A stretch of 64,000 bases of DNA, taken from the NCBI RefSeq assembly GCF_040105385.1, contig NZ_JBEDNQ010000008.1, positions 124,001 through 188,000 of the forward strand, given 5' to 3'. Positions 51,732-59,127 of this stretch are shown piece after piece. The DNA is from Pseudonocardia nematodicida. GTDB taxonomy: Bacteria > Actinomycetota > Actinomycetes > Mycobacteriales > Pseudonocardiaceae. Numbering within the stretch: the stretch's first letter is position 1; the number at the start of each line of letters is the position of its first letter. The notes beneath the pieces are model-generated. The model was not told the origin of the DNA, made no database searches, and was given only the letters and a program-made list of their open reading frames with translations. The translations under genes and the position numbers were made by a program.

Positions 51732-51948
51732 GAACCCTCCTCCAGGGCCACGTGACCAGAATTCCAGCTACCCGACTCCACCGAACCCGGGGTCAACCAG
51801 CCTCCACTGAAACCGGGGCGGTTCAACCCGGGTGGTTGCACGAGTACAACCAACCACCACAGACTCTACACCGCCATCGGCGGCTCACCCTCGATCAGCA
51901 GGTTGACCAACCTGTCCGGCAGTACAACTAGGTCCGGGCAGCACCGGA

Positions 51949-51974
51949 GTCCGGGCGGGCCGGCCCGCCCGGAC
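51949..51974 (-). terminator. 26-bp perfect palindrome after the orphan ATPase gene
   Basis: The 26 bases read the same on both strands (GTCCGGGCGGGCC then its complement) and lie 8 bp beyond the ATPase stop codon. A GC-only stem without T-run; a terminator for the ATPase transcript is likely, and it also sits against the end of the IS481 gene. Confidence 0.5.
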
Positions 51975-51981
51975 CTCGGTG

Positions 51982-52848
51982 TCAGCCCGGCGTGTGCGCC
52001 GCGGCCGGGATGTCGTCGCTCGGGCCGAGCACCGGGGCGGGCGCCGCGCCGCCGCCACCCTGCTCACCGCGGATCTCCGCGAGCACCCGGGTGCGCAGCT
52101 CGGCGAACCGCGGGGTGGCCCGGGTGGTGATCTGATCGCGCTCGGGGCCGAGATCGATCGTCAGGTCATCGACGACGTGCGTGGGGCGGCCAGCGACCAC
52201 GACGACCCGGTCGGACAGGTAGACGGCCTCGTCGATGTCGTGGGTCACCACGACCACGGTGATGTCGAGTTCGCGCCGCAGGCGCAGGACGAGGTCTTCC
52301 AGGTCGAAGCGGGCCTGGGCGTCGACCGAGCCGAACGGCTCGTCCATGAGCAGGATCGGCGAGCGGCAGGCGATGGCGCGGGCGATCGCCACGCGCTGCT
52401 GCATGCCGCCCGACAGCTGCCACGGGTACTTGTCCTCGACGTCCGGGAGGCCGACCGCGGCCAGGCTCTCGCGGGCGCGCGCGTTCCGATCGGACCGCGC
52501 GACGCCCATGCCCTCCAGCGGGAAGGCGACGTTGTCGCGCACTCGCAGCCACGGCATGAGCGAGCCCCGGTAGTCCTGGAAGACTACGGCGATCTCAGCC
52601 AGCGGCTCGGTGACGGCGCGCCCACCGATCGACACGGTGCCCGACGTCGGCCGCAGCAGGCCGGACAGGCAGCGCAGCAGTGTCGTCTTGCCCGCACCGG
52701 AGGGGCCGACGATGCAGACGAACTCGCCGGGCGCCACGGTCAGGGTGAGTCCGCGGAGCACCTCGTGGGCGGACTCGCCGGCTCCGAACGTCATGCCGAC
52801 GTCGGTGACCACGAGGGGTTGGGCGGCGAGCGGAGGCTGTGGGGCCAT
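51982..52848 (-). CDS. Orphan ABC ATPase (SsuB/TauB-like), probable partner of the 35 kb importer
   Basis: A 288-residue ATPase: Walker A GPSGAGKTT, Q-loop VVFQDYRGSLMPW, signature LSGGMQQR, Walker B ILLMDEPFGSVD, switch His VVTHDIDEAVYLSD. No permease or binding protein is adjacent. I use the ATG at 52848 (MAPQPPL) over the frame to 52923, since the longer start would run through the operator. No ribosome site is seen. Two perfect TGTCGACA sites lie 46 and 108 bp upstream (52894, 52956), the same as those of the ATPase-less importer at 34.9-37.7 kb. An insertion nest now separates it from the cluster. Confidence 0.9.
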   Translation of the reverse strand: MAPQPPLAAQPLVVTDVGMTFGAGESAHEVLRGLTLTVAPGEFVCIVGPSGAGKTTLLRCLSGLLRPTSGTVSIGGRAVTEPLAEIAVVFQDYRGSLMPWLRVRDNVAFPLEGMGVARSDRNARARESLAAVGLPDVEDKYPWQLSGGMQQRVAIARAIACRSPILLMDEPFGSVDAQARFDLEDLVLRLRRELDITVVVVTHDIDEAVYLSDRVVVVAGRPTHVVDDLTIDLGPERDQITTRATPRFAELRTRVLAEIRGEQGGGGAAPAPVLGPSDDIPAAAHTPG

Positions 52849-52893
52849 GAGGGTGGTGTCCAGTTCTGTCGGCGATGGCAGAGACGACTTTAC

Positions 52894-52963
52894 TGTCGAC
52901 ACAATTGAGCCAGCAAGGCCCAATCTCGCGCAAACATACTGAGTGTCGAGCCTTCTGTCGACA
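52894..52963 (-). promoter_or_regulatory. TGTCGACA operator pair of the orphan ATPase
   Basis: Perfect copies at 52894-52901 and 52956-52963, 62 bp apart as at 43706/43768. On the minus strand TTGCTG, 18 bases, TAAAGT could be a promoter, with the first copy filling the spacer beside the -10 box. Confidence 0.65.
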
Positions 52964-53042
52964 CTGACCGGCGTTGTGGTTCCAGTGTTCCGGATCCGGC
53001 CGGCCCCTGGGAGCGGGTGCGGACCACACTCAGTGACAAGAC

Positions 53043-53200
53043 CTCGATGTGCCTCGGATCGCCCTGACGCCTACGACCCCATCGTCGGCCTGCTGCTTCA
53101 CGGCATCGCTGTCGGACCGCTGCCCGACGAGATCACCGTGCACCTCGACGCCGGCTACGACTCGGGCAGCAGGACGTTCTCCCCCCGGCCGGCTGAGCAG
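53043..53200 (+). pseudogene. IS5-type transposase fragment (C-terminal part)
   Basis: Reads SDRPDAYDPIVGLLLHGIAV and LPDEITVHLDAGYDSG, recognisable as the DDE region of IS5-family transposases. No N-terminal half or inverted ends are visible here. A different fragment, an N-terminal half, lies at 60236-60601. Confidence 0.65.
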
Positions 53201-53239
53201 CCAGAAGGGTTTCGGTGTAGGCCAGCCGCGAGTGATCGT

Positions 53240-53830
53240 TAAGGGCAGTATGCAGGGAACAGGTGGCCGCGCGCGCCGGTGCGAGCCTGGTTGGTCATCC
53301 CGCTGCGCGGCTGTGGACGCGGCGTCCGTCCGCCGCCGTCGGGAATTCGGTCGAGCTGCTTCATATCGACGTGGCCGAGTTCGCCGGGACGGGCTCGTTC
53401 ACAGCAGCGGATCGGTTCGCCGGTGGCGCGGGCGCAGGCCGCGAGTCTCGGGTGGTGATGGCGGCGCAGGATCTGATGCACGGTCGAGGCGGCGACCGGT
53501 ACCCAGCCGGCGATGCGCAGCGGCCCGATCTTGTGGGTGGCACGCAGCCGCCGAACCCCGGTCTCGACGCTAGGGCTGGAGCGGGCGACCGTCGCGGTCT
53601 CGCCGCCCTGTCGTTAGCGCCGGGCCCAGCGGGCGGTGGTGGCGTGGGCGAGCTGGAAGCGCTCCGCGGCGAGGCGCAGGTCTCAGCCGTCGTCGACGAC
53701 ACACAGGGCCAGGTGCAGCCGGTCGGTCTGGGTCAGCGGGGCGTTGCGGTGGATCGCCAGAGGGTCTCCACGGGCTTCGGCGTGTTTCGAGATGATCCAC
53801 ACCGAACCCCGGAGGCCCTCACCCATTTCA
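53240..53830 (-). pseudogene. IS481-type transposase remnant
   Basis: One continuous frame reads an IS481 transposase (HRNAPLTQTDRLHLALCVVD, LRLAAERFQLAHATTARWA, KIGPLRIAGWVPVAASTVHQ, RARPGELGHVDMKQLDRIP), but with two in-frame stops, after VVDDG (about 53683) and after WARR (about 53615), and no C-terminal catalytic half. It lies just after the end of the GntR gene. Confidence 0.8.
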
Positions 53831-53836
53831 AAACCA

Positions 53837-54565
53837 TCAATCGCGTGCCGGGCTGTCACCGACGTGCCCGGACAGCACATCTAGCCCCAGTCGCGCCTGG
53901 GCGAGGTGGTCGGTCATCGCCCGTGCTGCCCCGTCGGCGTCGCGCTCCCGGACCCGCTCAAGGATGGTGGCGTGCGCCTCGACGATGCTGGTGAGGTCGC
54001 CACCCGAGTTGACCCAGCCGCTCCAGACCCGTCGGCGCAGGCGGTGCAGTAGCGGCTGCAGCGCGTCGATGGTCAGTACGAACAGGTCGTTGCCCGACGC
54101 GCGCGCGAGCGCGGCATGAAAGGCGATGTCGGCGGCGTGCAGGCTCTCGTCGTCGGCGACCGCGCGCAGGTCGGCCAGCGCGTCGTCGAGCTCGCGCAAC
54201 GACTCCTCACTCCGGTTCGACGCGGCCAGCCGGGCACTGCCGACCTCGACCACCTCCCGGTACTGCTGGATCGCGTCGTCCTCGACGGCGGCGTGTGCGA
54301 CGCGCAGGGTCAGGAGCCGGCTCAGGTGGGTCGCCCCGGGCGCCGCGACCACCGACTCGCGCCCCTGCTGCCGGCGCAGTAGCCCGATCCCCGAGAGCGC
54401 CGCGATCGCCTCTCTGATCACCGGGACGCTGACCTCGAAGGTCGCCGCCAGCTCGCCGGTCGGCGGGAGCGAGTCGCCCTCGCCGAGCTGCCGTTCCGCG
54501 ATGTAGTCGAGCAACGCGTCGGTGGCCTGCTCGGTCAGGGAGTTCCGCCGAATGGCACGTGACAC
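53837..54565 (-). CDS. GntR-family regulator (FadR subfamily), sugar-acid module
   Basis: A 242-residue regulator with a GTG start preceded by CAGGAG. The winged helix (about residues 8-72) has EQATDALLDYIAERQLGEGD and LAATFEVSVPVIREAIAALS, with the wing GLLRRQQGRESVV. The FCD part (about 90-230) includes VVEVGSARLAASNRSEESL and ADIAFHAALARASGNDLF. It is only distantly like the two cluster GntR proteins. It diverges from the RraA-like gene; the repeat CAACTT-N7-AAGTTG at 54626-54644 is its likely operator. Confidence 0.9.
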   Translation of the reverse strand: MSRAIRRNSLTEQATDALLDYIAERQLGEGDSLPPTGELAATFEVSVPVIREAIAALSGIGLLRRQQGRESVVAAPGATHLSRLLTLRVAHAAVEDDAIQQYREVVEVGSARLAASNRSEESLRELDDALADLRAVADDESLHAADIAFHAALARASGNDLFVLTIDALQPLLHRLRRRVWSGWVNSGGDLTSIVEAHATILERVRERDADGAARAMTDHLAQARLGLDVLSGHVGDSPARD

Positions 54566-54625
54566 GTCGCGCTCCTGAATCTTGATCGTCCGCGGCTGCC
54601 CCAGCTTGCCACACTTGATGCCTCA

Positions 54626-54644
54626 CAACTTCTCATATAAGTTG
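54626..54644. promoter_or_regulatory. Inverted repeat CAACTT-N7-AAGTTG
   Basis: A perfect 6-bp inverted repeat around ctcatat, in the 115-bp divergent region between the GntR gene and the RraA-like gene. The A/T-rich centre could also hold a -10 element. Likely site for the adjacent GntR protein. Confidence 0.6.
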
Positions 54645-54680
54645 CGATGAAGTGAGCCTGTTGAGGAAAGAGAGCCGGTT

Positions 54681-55379
54681 GTGACGACGACTGCCCCGCA
54701 GACACCGAAGCTGCCTGACGGACAGGACGACCGGGCGGTGTTCTCCCTGGTCCGCGAGCGGCTCTACACGCCGGTCGTGGGCGACGTCATGGACGCGCTG
54801 GGGTTACGGCACCAGTTCCTCCCGCCCGAGATCCGCGGGATCACCGAGGGCGCCGTCGTCGTCGGGCGGGCCATGCCGGTGCTGATCACCGACGTCTTCG
54901 CGCCGCAGGCCGCGCCGTTCGGCCGGCTGACCGAGGCGCTCGACCAGCTCCGGCCGGGGGAGGTGTATCTGGCGCGCAACGGCGGCGAGGTCCCGGCCGC
55001 GGCGTGGGGCGAGATCCTCACCACCGTCGCCCGTATGCGCGGGGCCACCGGTGCGGTGCTCGACGGTTTTCATCGGGACACCCCGAAGGTGCTCGAGCAC
55101 GACTGGCCGGTGTTCAGCCGCGGGTCCTACGCCCAGGACGCCGGTGTCCGGAAGTCGGTCGTCGACTACCGCGTACCGGTCGAGATCGGCGGGACCCGGG
55201 TCGCGCCGGGCGACCTGGTCTTCGGCGACCGCGACGGCGTGCTGGTCGTGCCGGCCGAGGTCGAGTCCGAGGTCCTGGAGCGTGCGCTGGAGAAGGTCTC
55301 CGCGGAGAACCACGTGCGCGCGGCCATCGAGGGCGGCATGTCGGCCACCGACGCGTTCCGCGAGTTCGGTGTGCTCTGA
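54681..55379 (+). CDS. RraA-like / 4-hydroxy-4-methyl-2-oxoglutarate aldolase family protein
   Basis: A 232-residue protein of the RraA/HMG-aldolase fold. Typical elements: VVGDVMDALGLRHQFLPPEI, the active-site loop ATGAVLDGFHRDTPKVLEH (DG-x-x-RD), FSRGSYAQDAG, and the C-terminal GDLVFGDRDGVLVVPAEV. Starts with a GTG at 54681 after a weak GAGGAAAGAG site. Members cleave pyruvate-containing aldols or decarboxylate oxaloacetate. In this module it may act on a 2-keto-3-deoxy sugar acid or a dicarboxylate. Confidence 0.85.
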   Translation: MTTTAPQTPKLPDGQDDRAVFSLVRERLYTPVVGDVMDALGLRHQFLPPEIRGITEGAVVVGRAMPVLITDVFAPQAAPFGRLTEALDQLRPGEVYLARNGGEVPAAAWGEILTTVARMRGATGAVLDGFHRDTPKVLEHDWPVFSRGSYAQDAGVRKSVVDYRVPVEIGGTRVAPGDLVFGDRDGVLVVPAEVESEVLERALEKVSAENHVRAAIEGGMSATDAFREFGVL

Positions 55380-55443
55380 CCCGGCCCATCACCACCGGCG
55401 GCCGAGCGTGACCGCCGGAGTACGACGTCTCCGAGAGGTACCC

Positions 55444-56694
55444 ATGAAGATCCGATCGCTCACCACCGCGGTGGTGGAGGCGAACTTCGACTGGACGATC
55501 GTCCGGATCGAGACCGAGGACGGCCACGTCGGGTGGGGTGAGTGCTTCTTCGCCCCCGGGCTCACCCGGATCGTCGAGCAGATGGCCGACCTCGTCGTCG
55601 GCGACGACGCGCGGCAGATCGGTGCGGTCGTCGCCCGGCTGCGGGCCGCGGCCTCCGGCGCGGGCTCGGTCGGCGGCATCATCCACAACGCACTGTCCGG
55701 GATCGACGGTGCGCTGTGGGATCTCAACGCCCGCGCGATCGGCGTGCCGCTCTGGCGGATGCTCGGCGGCCGGGTCCAGGACTCCGTGCGCGTCTACGCC
55801 GACTGCCACGGCGGTGCGGGTCTGATGGGCCTGGGTCCGATGCTCGACATCCGCACACCCCGCTGGGCCGGTGCCGACGAGGTCGCCACCGGCGAGGTGG
55901 GGCGCAGCCTGTTCGACCCCGGTGCCGAGACCGAACCCGTCGACCTCGCGTTGCTCGCCCGGCGTGCCAGCGAGGCCGTCGCGAAGGGGTTCGACGCCCT
56001 CAAGTTCGACCTCGACGTGCCCGGACTGGTCCCGGTGCGCGCCGGGTCGCGGACCATGCCCGTCGGCGGGGCCTCGCTGGCCCGCGACATGGTGGCGGCG
56101 ATCCGCGAGGGCGCGGGTCCCGACACCGAACTGGCCTTCGACCTGCACTGGCGCTACGACTTCGGGTCGGCGATGCGGATCGCCCGCGCGCTGGCCGACC
56201 TCCCGGTCCTCTGGCTCGAGGACCCGCTCCCGCCGGAGAACGTCAGCGGGCTCATCGCGCTCGCGGGCGCGTCGGGGGTGCCGCTGGGCGGCGGTGAGAA
56301 CCTCGTCGGCTACCGGTCCTTCGAGCCGCTGCTGGAGGCCGGATCGCTGTCGGTGCTGACCCCCGACCTGGGAAAGGTGGGCGGCGTGGCCGAGGCCCGC
56401 CGGATCGCCGAGGCCGCCCAGTCCCGCGGCCTCGGGATCGCCCCGCACAACATCGCGGGCCCGATCGGCACCGCCTTCGCCGCCCAGGTCTCCGCGACCT
56501 GGCCGAACCTGGTGGCCCTGGAGTACCACGCGCAGGACGTCCCGTTCTTCGAGGAGCTGGTCGCCGCCCCGCTCATCGTGAACGGCAGCATCGAGATGAC
56601 CGAGGAGCCGGGCATCGGGGTCGTCCCCGACCTCGACGTCGTGCGGCGCTGGGCGAAGCCGGGCGAGACGGTGTTCGGCGAGGAGCCACGGTGA
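55444..56694 (+). CDS. Enolase-superfamily dehydratase (mandelate racemase / sugar-acid dehydratase type)
   Basis: A 416-residue enzyme. The N-terminal capping domain ends near GGIIHNALSGIDGALWDLNAR. In the barrel, KFDLD carries a candidate base, and metal ligands are visible as D in AFDLHWRYD, E in WLEDPLPPEN and E in GGGENLVGY; the later His in GIAPHNIAGP is the second catalytic base. This set is that of acid-sugar dehydratases that yield 2-keto-3-deoxy acids. An in-frame ATG at 55444 after GAGAGG is the start. The neighbouring kinase would phosphorylate the product. Confidence 0.9.
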   Translation: MKIRSLTTAVVEANFDWTIVRIETEDGHVGWGECFFAPGLTRIVEQMADLVVGDDARQIGAVVARLRAAASGAGSVGGIIHNALSGIDGALWDLNARAIGVPLWRMLGGRVQDSVRVYADCHGGAGLMGLGPMLDIRTPRWAGADEVATGEVGRSLFDPGAETEPVDLALLARRASEAVAKGFDALKFDLDVPGLVPVRAGSRTMPVGGASLARDMVAAIREGAGPDTELAFDLHWRYDFGSAMRIARALADLPVLWLEDPLPPENVSGLIALAGASGVPLGGGENLVGYRSFEPLLEAGSLSVLTPDLGKVGGVAEARRIAEAAQSRGLGIAPHNIAGPIGTAFAAQVSATWPNLVALEYHAQDVPFFEELVAAPLIVNGSIEMTEEPGIGVVPDLDVVRRWAKPGETVFGEEPR

Positions 56695-56840
56695 CCGTGC
56701 CGGACCGCGCCGACACGACCGGCTGGCCCGTCCCGGCTGGCGACGAGCTCGGCGACGCCGGGCGGGTGACGCGCGTCGAGCGGGCGGTCCGGGTGCGGGC
56801 CGCGTCGCGCACCGTCGGCGTGACCGGCGGGTCCCGGTGA
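56691..56840 (+). CDS. Small 49-residue open frame between two coupled genes
   Basis: Starts with a GTG overlapping the dehydratase stop by 4 bases and ends in a TGA overlapping the kinase GTG start by 4 bases (56837-56840). The product is Arg/Val/Thr-rich without a recognised motif or membrane segment. The two overlaps mean it could serve as a translational bridge between its neighbours, or be a remnant of a deleted gene. Confidence 0.4.
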   Translation: MTVPDRADTTGWPVPAGDELGDAGRVTRVERAVRVRAASRTVGVTGGSR

Positions 56841-57802
56841 GTGGGCTGAGGACCGGCCCGGCACGGGTGGTGACGGTCGGTGAGTCGCTCGGTCTCGTCC
56901 GGGCCGCCCGGCCGGGCGGGCTGCGCCACGTGCGGGACGCCCGGATCGGCTTCGGCGGGGCGGAGAGCAACGCCGCGATCGGGCTGTCCCGGCTCGGTGT
57001 CGACACGACCTGGATCGGGCGGCTCGGCACCGACCCGCTGGGCGATCTCGTCGAGGCCGAGCTGCGTGCGGAGGCGGTGCGCCCGGTGGTCGTCCGCGAC
57101 CCCGGGCGCCCCACCGCGCTCATGCTCAAGGACCACCGCATCCGGGGTAGCAGCCAGGTGCGGTACTACCGCCGCGACAGCGCCGGGTCCGCGCTGTCGG
57201 TCGACGACCTCCCGCACGACGTCATCGAGGCGGCCGACCACCTGCACCTGACCGGTATCACCCCGGCGCTGTCCGACGGCGCGCGGCGCGCGGTGTTCGC
57301 TGCGCTGGAGATCGCCGAGGCGGGTGGGCTGTCTGTCTCGTTCGACGTCAACCACCGGCCCGCGCTCTGGTCCGCCGACCAGGCCCGCGGGGTGTACACC
57401 GAGCTGGCCGGACGGGCGGACGTCGTGTTCGCCGGTCAGGACGAGGCCGAGCTGCTGACCGGCGGCGCGGGCGGCCCGACGGAGCTCGCCCGGCGCGTGC
57501 GGGAGCTCGGTGCTGGCGAGGTCGTGGTCAAGCTCGGCGACCGAGGCTGCATCGTCTCGGCCGGCGACTCCCTCGAGACCGTGCCGGCCGTCCGGGTCGA
57601 CGTCGTGGACACGGTCGGTGCCGGGGACGCCTTCGTCGCCGGCTACCTCGCCGCCGCGTTCGGCGGCCGGGACCCGGCGGCCCGCGCCCGCCTCGGGGCG
57701 ACCGCGGGCGCGTTCGCCTGTCTCACCGACGGCGACTGGGAGGGCTGCCCCCGGACCGACGAGCTCGGGCTCGTCGGCGCGGCCGACCCGGTCACCCGCT
57801 AG
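56837..57802 (+). CDS. PfkB-family sugar kinase, probably 2-keto-3-deoxygluconate kinase
   Basis: A 321-residue carbohydrate kinase. N-terminal VTVGESLGLVRAARPGGLRH and GGAESNAAIGLSRLG (G-G signature), then VRYYRRDSAGSALS, and the PfkB signature DTVGAGDAFVAGYLAAAFGG with the catalytic Asp. The YYR-dependent substrate loop matches KDG kinases, which make KDPG for later aldol cleavage. GTG start overlapping the small frame. Its position after the dehydratase supports the keto-deoxy acid assignment; a related acid is possible. Confidence 0.87.
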   Translation: MSGLRTGPARVVTVGESLGLVRAARPGGLRHVRDARIGFGGAESNAAIGLSRLGVDTTWIGRLGTDPLGDLVEAELRAEAVRPVVVRDPGRPTALMLKDHRIRGSSQVRYYRRDSAGSALSVDDLPHDVIEAADHLHLTGITPALSDGARRAVFAALEIAEAGGLSVSFDVNHRPALWSADQARGVYTELAGRADVVFAGQDEAELLTGGAGGPTELARRVRELGAGEVVVKLGDRGCIVSAGDSLETVPAVRVDVVDTVGAGDAFVAGYLAAAFGGRDPAARARLGATAGAFACLTDGDWEGCPRTDELGLVGAADPVTR

Positions 57803-57831
57803 ATGTCCCAGCTTCTCGATAAGGAGTGGCA

Positions 57832-59127
57832 ATGGAGCTGCACACGATGCGGGTCGTCACCCGCCGCTTGATCCCGTTCCTCGGGCTGCTCTACATGGTC
57901 GCCTACATCGACCGTTCGAACGTGGGTTTCGCGAAGCTCACGCTGCAGTCCGACCTGGGGCTGAGCGAGGCGGCGTTCTTCATGGGCGCCGGAATGTTCT
58001 TCATCGCCTATGCGATCTTCGAGGTGCCCAGCAACCTGATCCTCGAACGGGTGGGCGCCCGTCGCTGGTTCGCCAGGATCGCGATCTCCTGGGGCCTGAT
58101 CACGGTCCTGACCTCGCTGACCTGGAACGAGAGCAGCTTCTACGTGCTGCGGTTCCTGCTGGGCGCCGCCGAGGCCGGATTCTATCCCGGCGTCATCTAC
58201 TACCTGACGAAGTGGTTCCCCGGTCAGTACCGCGCCCGGATCTTCGGTCTGTTCATCTTCGCCAACCCGGTGTCGTTCGCGCTCGGCAACCCGCTGCTCG
58301 GCTGGCTGAGCAGCCTGCACGGCAACCTCGGTCTCAGCGGCTGGCAGTGGATCTTCATCGTCACCGGTGTCCCGGCCGTCCTGCTCGGCATCGCCACGCT
58401 GCTCTACCTGCCCGACACCCCGGACAAGGCGAAGTGGCTCACCGCCGAGCAGAAGCAGTGGATCAACAAGCGGCTCGACGAGGAGGAAGGGCCACGGCAC
58501 GACCACAGCAACCCGCTGTCACCGCTGAAGAGCCCCCGCGTCTGGTTCTTCGTCGCGCACTTCCTGATGCTGGTCGTCGCCGCCTACGGCCTCAGCTTCT
58601 GGCTACCCACGATCGTGAGCGGGTTCGGGGTCGGCGACGTCGCGATCGGGTTCCTCACCTCGATCCCCTACGTCTGCGCCGCCCTGGCGCTGTGGCTGCT
58701 CCCGCGCAGCGCCGACAGGCGTGGCGAGCACTTCTGGCACATGGGGATCCCGCTCGCCGTCGCGGGGGTCGCGATGGCGGCGAGCCTGCTCGTCGAGTCC
58801 CCGGTGCTCCGGCTCGCACTCATGTCGGTCGCGGCCGCGGGCATCCTCGGCCCGCAACCGATCTTCTGGGCCCTGAGCTCGACGCTGTTCACCGGGATCC
58901 GCGCCGCCGCGACGATCGCGGCGATCAACTCGGTGGGCAATCTCGGTGGCTGGCTCGGTCCCCTCGCGATCGGGGCGATCGTCGACAGCACCGGGCGGGT
59001 CAGCTCCGGGCTCTGGATCATCGCGGGCGCCGCGCTGCTCGGCGGGGTTGCGGTCGTCGGCACCCGGCGGCTGGTCCACCAGCGGGACACCACGCCCCCC
59101 GTCACCGCGCCGGGAACCCCGACGTGA
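57832..59127 (+). CDS. MFS transporter, anion:cation symporter type
   Basis: A 431-residue, twelve-span major-facilitator protein. The first span and following loop FLGLLYMVAYIDRSNVGFAKL and the next SDLGLSEAAFFMGAGMFFIAY are the ACS-family (tartrate, phthalate, glucarate) signature, and FEVPSNLILERVGARRWFAR is the loop 2-3 motif. AAGGAG lies 6 bases before the ATG at 57832. The C-terminal spans end with GAALLGGVAVVGTRRL. It would import the organic acid processed by the adjacent enzymes. The next gene starts within its stop codon. Confidence 0.92.
   Translation: MELHTMRVVTRRLIPFLGLLYMVAYIDRSNVGFAKLTLQSDLGLSEAAFFMGAGMFFIAYAIFEVPSNLILERVGARRWFARIAISWGLITVLTSLTWNESSFYVLRFLLGAAEAGFYPGVIYYLTKWFPGQYRARIFGLFIFANPVSFALGNPLLGWLSSLHGNLGLSGWQWIFIVTGVPAVLLGIATLLYLPDTPDKAKWLTAEQKQWINKRLDEEEGPRHDHSNPLSPLKSPRVWFFVAHFLMLVVAAYGLSFWLPTIVSGFGVGDVAIGFLTSIPYVCAALALWLLPRSADRRGEHFWHMGIPLAVAGVAMAASLLVESPVLRLALMSVAAAGILGPQPIFWALSSTLFTGIRAAATIAAINSVGNLGGWLGPLAIGAIVDSTGRVSSGLWIIAGAALLGGVAVVGTRRLVHQRDTTPPVTAPGTPT

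Larger units (their letters stand above)
50759..51825 (-). mobile_element. Deleted IS3-type insertion element inside the IS481 gene
   Basis: Bounded by perfect 27-bp inverted ends, 50759-50785 and 51799-51825. Beyond them the inverted similarity continues imperfectly to about 66 bp on each side. It carries OrfA (51426-51731) and an internally deleted OrfB. At 1067 bp it is shorter than usual IS3-family elements (about 1.2-1.5 kb). I see no clear target-site duplication. Confidence 0.85.
49780..51931 (+). pseudogene. IS481-family transposase, frameshifted and interrupted
   Basis: The frame starts at a GTG with GGGAGGACC upstream and reads an IS481 N-terminus (NAPLSERGRLRLARLIVEQQ, then a helix-turn-helix to about 50080). 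Near 50085 one base too many breaks the frame, and near 50214 a missing base restores it. The DDE core follows (LLHVDVKKLGNIPDGGGW, TAYVHTVLDDHSRVAYAE, VLSDNGSAYRS, RPYRPQTN). From about 50641 the reading is replaced by a 118-bp unrelated stretch and the IS3-type element at 50759-51825; the true C-terminus reappears after it (GWLHEYN, and stop at 51929-51931). It cannot make a functional protein. Confidence 0.85.
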
